Shown here one piece after another: positions 5,812 to 10,478 of a DNA stretch of 10,478 nucleotides. The notes under the pieces are model-generated. The model was not told the DNA's origin. It searched no databases and worked only from the letters and a program-made list of their open reading frames with translations. Every line of letters begins with the position of its first letter. Within the stretch, counting starts at the first letter, position 1. Position numbers and translations under genes: made by a program. This stretch comes from Natronohydrobacter sp. (lineage in GTDB: Bacteria > Pseudomonadota > Alphaproteobacteria > Rhodobacterales > Rhodobacteraceae): contig SKRP01000254.1 in assembly GCA_007118445.1 (NCBI GenBank), positions 1 through 10,478 of the forward strand. Reading direction: 5' to 3'.

Positions 5812-7113
5812 ATGGCAAATCTGACGACCAATTTCATCGGTATCAAATCCCCCAACCCGTATTGGCTGGCCTCGGCCCCGCCGACCGACAAGGAATATAA
5901 TGTCGTGCGCGCCTTCAAGGCGGGCTGGGGCGGGGTGGTCTGGAAGACGCTCGGCGCGGAAGGCCCGCCTGTCGTGAATGTGAATGGCCCGCGTTACGGT
6001 GCTATCTGGGGTGCAGATCGGCGGCTTCTGGGCCTGAACAATATCGAGCTGATCACCGACCGCCCGCTGGAGGTCAACCTGCGCGAGATCAAGCAGGTCA
6101 AGCGTGACTGGCCCGACCGGGCGCTGGTCGTCAGCCTGATGGTGCCTTGCGACGAGGAATCGTGGAAAGCGATCCTGCGCCATGTCGAGGATACCGAAGC
6201 CGACGGGGTCGAGCTGAATTTCGGCTGTCCGCATGGGATGAGTGAGCGCGGCATGGGGTCTGCCGTGGGGCAGGTGCCGGAATATATCGAAATGGTCACG
6301 CGCTGGGTGAAACAGCATTCCAGGATGCCCTGCATCGTCAAGCTAACGCCGAATATCGCCGATATCCGCAAGCCCGCCGAGGCCGCGAAACGCGGCGGGG
6401 CGGATGCAGTGTCGCTGATCAACACGATCAATTCGATCACATCTGTCAATCTGGACACATTCAGCCCCGAGCCGATGATCGACGGAAAAGGCGCGCATGG
6501 CGGCTATTGCGGCCCCGCCGTGAAACCTATTGCGCTCAACATGGTCTCGGAAATCGCGCGTTCGCCCGACACTCAGGGCCTGCCGATCAGCGGGATCGGC
6601 GGCGTCACCACCTGGCGCGACGCGGCCGAGTTCCTGACCCTTGGCGCGGGCAATGTGCAGGTCTGCACAGCGGCGATGACCTATGGCTTCGGGATCATCA
6701 AGGAACTGACGGCTGGCCTGTCGCAATACATGGACGAGAAGGGCTTCGCTTCGGTCGATCAGCTTGTGGGCCGGGCCGTGCCGAATGTCACCGACTGGCA
6801 ATATCTGAACCTGAATTATGTGGCGAAAGCAAAGATCAATCAGGATCTGTGCATTTCCTGCGGGCGCTGCTATGCGGCCTGCGAGGACACGTCACATCAG
6901 GCGATTTCCATGTCGGCCGACCGCAAATTCGAGGTGATCGACGAAGAATGCGTGGCCTGCAACCTGTGTGTGAATGTCTGCCCGGTGCAGGACTGCATCA
7001 CCATGGAGCCGATGGCCAAGGGCACGGTCGACCCGCGCACAGGCGAAACGGTCGGCGATTACGCCAACTGGACCACGCATCCCAACAATCCCATGGCCAA
7101 GGCTGCCGAGTGA
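5812..7113 (+). CDS. preA: NAD-dependent dihydropyrimidine dehydrogenase, PreA subunit
   Basis: A 433-residue FMN and Fe-S subunit that binds and reduces uracil/thymine in the cytoplasm with electrons from PreT. An FMN-binding TIM barrel similar to dihydroorotate dehydrogenase spans roughly residues 1-320. The motif ELNFGCPHGMSERGMG carries C139, matching the catalytic acid Cys of dihydropyrimidine dehydrogenase (family knowledge). ISGIGGVTTW (259-268) and GAGNVQVCTA (278-287) fit the FMN phosphate region. Two C-terminal 4Fe-4S motifs are complete: C347, C350, C353, C357 and C380, C383, C386, C390 followed by Pro. The start has GGAGGA (5800-5805) six bases upstream; the earlier ATG at 5776 sits in the palindrome and preT and is rejected. 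It is co-transcribed with preT (28-base gap). The stop TGA directly abuts the stop of the convergent rutR-like gene. Confidence 0.95.
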   Translation: MANLTTNFIGIKSPNPYWLASAPPTDKEYNVVRAFKAGWGGVVWKTLGAEGPPVVNVNGPRYGAIWGADRRLLGLNNIELITDRPLEVNLREIKQVKRDWPDRALVVSLMVPCDEESWKAILRHVEDTEADGVELNFGCPHGMSERGMGSAVGQVPEYIEMVTRWVKQHSRMPCIVKLTPNIADIRKPAEAAKRGGADAVSLINTINSITSVNLDTFSPEPMIDGKGAHGGYCGPAVKPIALNMVSEIARSPDTQGLPISGIGGVTTWRDAAEFLTLGAGNVQVCTAAMTYGFGIIKELTAGLSQYMDEKGFASVDQLVGRAVPNVTDWQYLNLNYVAKAKINQDLCISCGRCYAACEDTSHQAISMSADRKFEVIDEECVACNLCVNVCPVQDCITMEPMAKGTVDPRTGETVGDYANWTTHPNNPMAKAAE

Positions 7114-7764
7114 TCAGGGGGACAGCAGGCGGGTGTAGAGCTGGGCAAGAAACGGCTCTGCCCCGTCAAGCGGGTCATGCTGTGCACCCCGGATCATGCG
7201 GATCTGGGCTGCGAAATCGGCATAATGCTGGGTCAGCGCCCAGATGGAGAAAATCAGATGATAGGGGTCCACAGGGGCAATACGCCCGGCCTGCGTCCAT
7301 TCGGTGATCAGCTGCGCTTTTTCATCGACCAGATGGCGCAAGTCATTGCAGATGAAGCTTTCGATACGCGGCGCCCCTTGCAGGATTTCATTGGCAAACA
7401 AGCGGCTCTCGCGCGGAAAATCCCGCGCCATTTCCAGTTTGCGGCGCATATAGGCCATGATCTCGGCCTGCGGGTCCCCCTCCGGGTCAAGCATCCGCAA
7501 GGGATCAAGCCAGGTGTCCAGAAGCTGGGTCAGCAGATCACGATGGATCGCGTCCTTGCTGTCGAAATAATACAGCAGGTTGGGTTTGGACAAACCCGCC
7601 TGCGCGGCAATCTGGTCCAGCGTCGCCCCCCGGAAGCCATGGGTCGAGAAGACCTCGAGCGCCGCATCGAGAATGATCTGCCGGTTGCGCTGCTGAATGC
7701 GCGACCGGGACCCGCGCGCAGGCGTGCCGGAACTTTCAGCAGCGGGTTTTTTCGGCGCAGGCAT
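7114..7764 (-). CDS. rutR: RutR-like TetR family repressor of pyrimidine catabolism
   Basis: A 216-residue TetR regulator. The N-terminal HTH runs from about residue 30 to 72 (ATLDQIAAQAGLSKPNLLYYF), followed by a YcdC/RutR-type C-terminal domain. Similarity to E. coli RutR is clear by eye: NLLYYF.SK, the LLDTWLDPL segment with W85, SRLFANEILQGAP, DEKAQLI..W, and SIWALTQHYADF with W175 and Q179. These residues correspond, with a constant offset of eight, to the W77, W167 and Q171 that I recall as uracil-contacting in RutR. Uracil or thymine as inducer is therefore likely (inference). The N-terminal tail is basic and Pro/Ala-rich. No good Shine-Dalgarno precedes the ATG. A RutR-box-like operator lies 15 bases upstream of the start codon, suggesting autoregulation. 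It is flanked by preTA (convergent) and the amidohydrolase-hydantoinase operon (divergent), which supports a role in controlling the reductive pathway. Confidence 0.9.
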   Translation of the reverse strand: MPAPKKPAAESSGTPARGSRSRIQQRNRQIILDAALEVFSTHGFRGATLDQIAAQAGLSKPNLLYYFDSKDAIHRDLLTQLLDTWLDPLRMLDPEGDPQAEIMAYMRRKLEMARDFPRESRLFANEILQGAPRIESFICNDLRHLVDEKAQLITEWTQAGRIAPVDPYHLIFSIWALTQHYADFAAQIRMIRGAQHDPLDGAEPFLAQLYTRLLSP

Positions 7765-7779
7765 GGGCGGAGATGGATC

Positions 7780-7795
7780 TTGACTGGATGGTCAA
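7780..7795. promoter_or_regulatory. RutR box (operator)
   Basis: TTGACTGGATGGTCAA compared with the E. coli RutR consensus TTGACCAnnTGGTCAA matches 12 of 14 specified bases. The right half TGGTCAA is perfect; the left half is TTGACTG instead of TTGACCA. It is the only TTGAC-N6-GTCAA arrangement I could find by eye in the window. It lies in the divergent gap, 15 bases from the rutR start and about 120 bases from the amidohydrolase start, so it could control one or both directions. Confidence 0.75.
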
Positions 7796-7797
7796 AC

Positions 7798-7826
7798 TTG
7801 ATAGCGTCTGATCGGGACGAGTGCAA
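7798..7826 (-). promoter_or_regulatory. Candidate rutR promoter overlapping its operator
   Basis: On the minus strand TTGCAC (7826-7821) and TATCAA (7803-7798) are separated by 17 bases, a weak to moderate match to -35/-10. The start site would fall near 7791, inside the RutR box, which would fit autorepression. The hexamers are imperfect, so confidence is low. No convincing promoter was found for the plus-strand amidohydrolase gene in this gap. Confidence 0.3.
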
Positions 7827-7839
7827 CACCGCAATACGC

Positions 7840-7853
7840 CGCCACCCGTGGCG
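7840..7853. repeat. Short palindrome in the rutR/amidohydrolase gap
   Basis: CGCCAC and GTGGCG are perfect 6-bp inverted arms separated by CC. The palindrome lies about 60 bases upstream of the amidohydrolase start and about 45 bases from the RutR box. It could be a binding site for a second regulator, but short GC palindromes are common by chance in such DNA. Confidence 0.2.
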
Positions 7854-7913
7854 CGTCAGTCCCCGTTCCATAACGAGCAGTCGGAAAATGCTGCCATGAC
7901 AGGGAGATAGACA

Positions 7914-9167
7914 ATGTCGGCACCAGGTCCGAACATGACAATCAATGGCCAGCGGCTTTGGGACAGCCTGATGGAAATGGCGCAGATCGGCCCTGGCATC
8001 GCGGGCGGCAATAATCGTCAGACCCTGACGGATGAGGACAGCGAGGCGCGGCATCTGTTCCAGTCCTGGTGCAAGGCGGCGGGTGCCACTATGGGCGTCG
8101 ATGAAATGGGCACGATGTTTGCCCGTTTCGAAGGCACGGACCCCGAGGCATTGCCGGTCTATGTCGGATCTCATCTCGACACGCAGCCCACGGGCGGGAA
8201 ATATGACGGGGTTCTGGGGGTTCTGGCGGGGCTGGAAGTGGTGCGCACGATCCATGATCTGGGGATCAAGACGCGCCGCCCGGTCGTGGTGACCAACTGG
8301 ACCAACGAAGAGGGCACGCGCTTTGCGCCCGCCATGCTGGCCTCGGGCGTGTTCGCGGGGGTGCTGGACCGCGGCTGGGCTTACGACCGCGTGGACGCAT
8401 CCGGCAAGCGCTTCGGCGATGAGCTGGAGAGGATCGGCTGGAAGGGGGATGAGCCTGCGGGCAGCCGCAAGATGCATGCCTTTCTGGAGCTGCATATCGA
8501 ACAGGGGCCGATCCTGGAAGCCGAGGGCAAGGAGATCGGGGTTGTCACCCATGGGCAGGGGCTGCGCTGGATCGAATGCACAGTGACCGGCAAGGGCCAG
8601 CATACCGGATCGACGCCGATGTATCTGCGCCGCAATGCGGGGCGGGGGCTCGCGCGGGTGACAGAGCTGGTGCATGAGATCGCCATGGCGCGCCAACCCG
8701 ATGCAGCGGGTGCGATCGGGCATATCGATGTCTATCCCAACAGCCGCAACATCATCCCGGAAAAGGTTGTTTTTACAGTAGATTTCCGCAGTCACAAGCT
8801 GGATGTCCTGATGGGGATGGTCGAGGAGTTCAACACTCGCGCGCCCGGCCTCTGCGCTGATATCGGGGTGAAATTCAGCGGCCATGTCGTGGGCCAGTTC
8901 GACCCGCCTGCTTTTGACGAAACGCTGCTGGGCCGCATCCGCGATGCGGCTGAGCGGCTGGGCTATAGTCATATGGATATTGTCTCGGGCGCAGGTCATG
9001 ATGCCTGCTGGATCAACCGGCTCTATCCGACAGCGATGATCATGTGTCCTTGCGTCGATGGGCTGTCGCATAACGAGGCCGAGGAAATCTCGCCCGCATG
9101 GGCCGAGGCGGGCGCGAATGTGTTGTTGCATGCGGTGCTCGAGACTGCAGAGGTGGTGCGTGCCTGA
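7914..9167 (+). CDS. hyuC: M20 family Zn-dependent amidohydrolase, likely beta-ureidopropionase
   Basis: A 417-residue cytoplasmic enzyme of the HyuC/AmaB/allantoate amidohydrolase group, which hydrolyses N-carbamoyl amino acids. Two-metal-site residues are visible: H87 and D98 (GSHLDTQPTGGKYDGVLG), E132/E133 (TNEEGTRF, catalytic and metal-binding), H194 (ELHIEQGP) and H386 (GLSHNEAE). The GAGHDA motif (359-364) and a dimerisation-type lid region with TGKGQHTGSTPM (225-236) are also typical. Its place beside preTA, rutR and hydA makes N-carbamoyl-beta-alanine and N-carbamoyl-beta-aminoisobutyrate the likely substrates (inference). Sequence alone does not exclude L-N-carbamoyl-amino acid or allantoate hydrolysis. 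The start ATG has AGGGAGA (7901-7907) six bases upstream. Length is normal for the family. The stop codon lies within the second copy of the palindromic repeat. hydA follows after 61 bases, so the two are probably co-transcribed. Confidence 0.88.
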   Translation: MSAPGPNMTINGQRLWDSLMEMAQIGPGIAGGNNRQTLTDEDSEARHLFQSWCKAAGATMGVDEMGTMFARFEGTDPEALPVYVGSHLDTQPTGGKYDGVLGVLAGLEVVRTIHDLGIKTRRPVVVTNWTNEEGTRFAPAMLASGVFAGVLDRGWAYDRVDASGKRFGDELERIGWKGDEPAGSRKMHAFLELHIEQGPILEAEGKEIGVVTHGQGLRWIECTVTGKGQHTGSTPMYLRRNAGRGLARVTELVHEIAMARQPDAAGAIGHIDVYPNSRNIIPEKVVFTVDFRSHKLDVLMGMVEEFNTRAPGLCADIGVKFSGHVVGQFDPPAFDETLLGRIRDAAERLGYSHMDIVSGAGHDACWINRLYPTAMIMCPCVDGLSHNEAEEISPAWAEAGANVLLHAVLETAEVVRA

Positions 9168-9176
9168 GCACGCACC
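9155..9176 (+). repeat. Palindromic repeat, copy 2, between amidohydrolase and hydA
   Basis: GGTGCGTG (9155-9162) and CACGCACC (9169-9176) form the same perfect 8-bp stem as the copy at 5775-5795, here around the loop CCTGAG and followed by TTAC. The amidohydrolase stop TGA (9165-9167) is in the loop. A weaker hairpin, CAGCC (9190-9194) with GGCTG (9201-9205), follows before the hydA ribosome binding site. Confidence 0.65.
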
Positions 9177-9228
9177 TTACAAGATGATGCAGCCCTGCGC
9201 GGCTGAAGTAAGAACGGGGAGTTGAATC

Positions 9229-10478
9229 ATGAGCACGGTCATCAAGAACGGCACCATTGTTACCCATGACCTGACCTATCCCGGCGATATCCGGGTCGAG
9301 GGCGGCAAGATCACCGAGATCGGCCCGAACTTGTCGGGCGACACCACGCTGGACGCGACCGGCTGCTACATCATGCCCGGCGGGATCGACCCGCATACGC
9401 ATCTGGAAATGCCCTTCATGGGCACTTATTCCAGCGATGATTTCGAGAGCGGCACCCGCGCCGCGCTTTCGGGCGGGACCACCATGGTCATTGATTTCGC
9501 GCTGCCCTCGCCCGGTCAGGGCCTGATGGATGCGCTGAAGATGTGGGACAATAAATCCGGCCGCGCGCATTGCGATTACAGCTATCACATGGCGATCACC
9601 TGGTGGTCCGAGCAGGTCTTCAACGAGATGCCAGAGGCCGTGAAGCGCGGCATAACCAGCTTCAAGCATTTCCTCGCCTATAAGGGCGCGCTGATGGTGA
9701 ATGATGATGAGCTGTTCGCGTCCTTCCGTCGCGTACGCGAAGTGGGCGGCATCGCGATGGTTCATGCCGAAAACGGCGATGTCGTGGCCGAACTCTCGGC
9801 CAGGCTGCTCGCCGAAGGCAATACTGGCCCTGAAGGTCACGCCTATTCGCGCCCCTCTCAGGTCGAAGGCGAGGCCACCAATCGCGCCATCATGATCGCC
9901 GATATGGCCGGTGTGCCGCTCTATGTCGTGCACACGTCCTGCGAAGAATCCCATGAAGCGATCCGCCGCGCCAAACAGAATGGCAAGCGCGTCTGGGGCG
10001 AGCCATTGATCCAGCATCTGACGCTGGACGAATCCGAATATTTCCATCCCGACTGGGACCATGCCGCCCGCCGCGTCATGTCGCCGCCGTTTCGCAACAA
10101 GGCGCATCAGGACAGCCTCTGGGCCGGGCTTGCCTCGGGCACGCTCTCGGCAGTGGCCACCGACCATTGTGCGTTCACGACGGATCAGAAGCGCTTCGGG
10201 GTGGGGGATTTCACCAAGATCCCCAATGGCACCGGCGGGCTGGAGGACCGGATGCCGATGCTCTGGACCCAAGGCGTGCGCACAGGGCGGATCACGATGA
10301 ATGAATTTGTCGCTGTGACCTCGACCAATGTCGCCAAGATTTTCGGCATGTATCCGAAAAAGGGCGCTGTCGCTGTGGGCGCGGATGCCGATCTGGTGGT
10401 CTGGGACCCGGAGAAGTCGAAAACAATCACAGCCAGCGCCCAGCAATCGGCCATCGACTATAATGTGTTTGAGGGCCA
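9229..10478 (+). CDS. hydA: Dihydropyrimidinase / D-hydantoinase, 5' part
   Basis: The gene runs off the right edge; 416 codons are visible of a family usually near 480 residues. It opens the ring of dihydrouracil and dihydrothymine to N-carbamoyl-beta-amino acids, substrates for the preceding gene product. Binuclear zinc site residues of the amidohydrolase superfamily are all present: H56 and H58 (GGIDPHTHLE), K146 in TSFKHFLAYKG (the lysine carbamylated in this family), H179 (MVHAENGD), H235 (VVHTSCEE) and D312 (ATDHCAF). Y151 matches the conserved active-site Tyr. The start has GGGGAG (9216-9221) seven bases upstream. The frame stays open to the window end with no disruption. The alternative name D-hydantoinase reflects the same family; the dihydropyrimidinase role is favoured by the preTA and rutR neighbours. 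Confidence 0.94.
   Translation, partial: MSTVIKNGTIVTHDLTYPGDIRVEGGKITEIGPNLSGDTTLDATGCYIMPGGIDPHTHLEMPFMGTYSSDDFESGTRAALSGGTTMVIDFALPSPGQGLMDALKMWDNKSGRAHCDYSYHMAITWWSEQVFNEMPEAVKRGITSFKHFLAYKGALMVNDDELFASFRRVREVGGIAMVHAENGDVVAELSARLLAEGNTGPEGHAYSRPSQVEGEATNRAIMIADMAGVPLYVVHTSCEESHEAIRRAKQNGKRVWGEPLIQHLTLDESEYFHPDWDHAARRVMSPPFRNKAHQDSLWAGLASGTLSAVATDHCAFTTDQKRFGVGDFTKIPNGTGGLEDRMPMLWTQGVRTGRITMNEFVAVTSTNVAKIFGMYPKKGAVAVGADADLVVWDPEKSKTITASAQQSAIDYNVFEG

Noticed and set aside
7177..7899. A 240-codon plus-strand frame antisense to the rutR-like gene
   Set aside because: It has no recognisable motif, while the minus strand reads as a full TetR/RutR protein. It would also run through the operator region.
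7530..9131. A 533-codon minus-strand frame over the amidohydrolase
   Set aside because: Shadow of the M20 gene; its tail is a frame-shifted read of the rutR-like gene, and no domain is visible.
9040..10446. A 468-codon minus-strand frame over hydA
   Set aside because: Shadow frame; the plus strand has all metal-ligand motifs of the hydantoinase family.

Overview
The window is GC-rich DNA with the gene content and codon bias of an alphaproteobacterium, most likely a member of the Rhodobacteraceae. This placement is inferred from protein family content; no rRNA or other marker is present. It holds eight protein-coding genes (one cut at each edge). No tRNA, rRNA, insertion sequence or CRISPR array is visible. 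Coding density is high. The longest non-coding stretches are about 150 bases (765-915 and 7765-7913) and about 126 bases (4314-4439), and all three carry visible regulatory structure.

Region 1 (1-4313) is a sensory module. It starts with the C-terminal part of a short-chain fatty acyl-CoA regulator (ScfR/DUF2083-type). Next come a 150-base gap with a good sigma70-like promoter and a strongly folded leader, a stand-alone receiver-domain response regulator, a 95-residue two-helix membrane protein, and a 909-residue histidine kinase whose N-terminal half is a sodium:solute-symporter-like membrane domain. The last three genes overlap or nearly touch and look like one operon. The kinase probably senses or takes up a small carboxylate and signals through the receiver; that substrate guess rests only on the neighbouring ScfR-type gene.

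Region 2 (4314-10478) encodes the reductive route of pyrimidine catabolism. preT and preA (4440-7113) make the two subunits of NAD-dependent dihydropyrimidine dehydrogenase (uracil/thymine to dihydropyrimidine). The last gene, hydA (9229 to the window end), is dihydropyrimidinase/D-hydantoinase (ring opening to N-carbamoyl-beta-amino acid). The M20 amidohydrolase at 7914-9167 is the likely beta-ureidopropionase (release of beta-alanine, CO2 and ammonia). Between the two operons, on the minus strand, is a RutR-like TetR repressor. Just upstream of its start is TTGACTGGATGGTCAA, which differs from the RutR box TTGACCAnnTGGTCAA at two specified positions. The inferred picture is a uracil/thymine-sensing RutR switch controlling a reductive (Pre/Hyd) pathway rather than the oxidative Rut pathway it governs in E. 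coli.

The most notable non-coding signals are: the RutR operator; the two-hairpin leader in front of the response regulator with a third small hairpin over its ribosome binding site; two near-identical palindromes (GGTGCGTG...CACGCACC) that contain the stop codons of preT and of the amidohydrolase; and the abutting convergent stops of preA and rutR, which together spell TGATCA.
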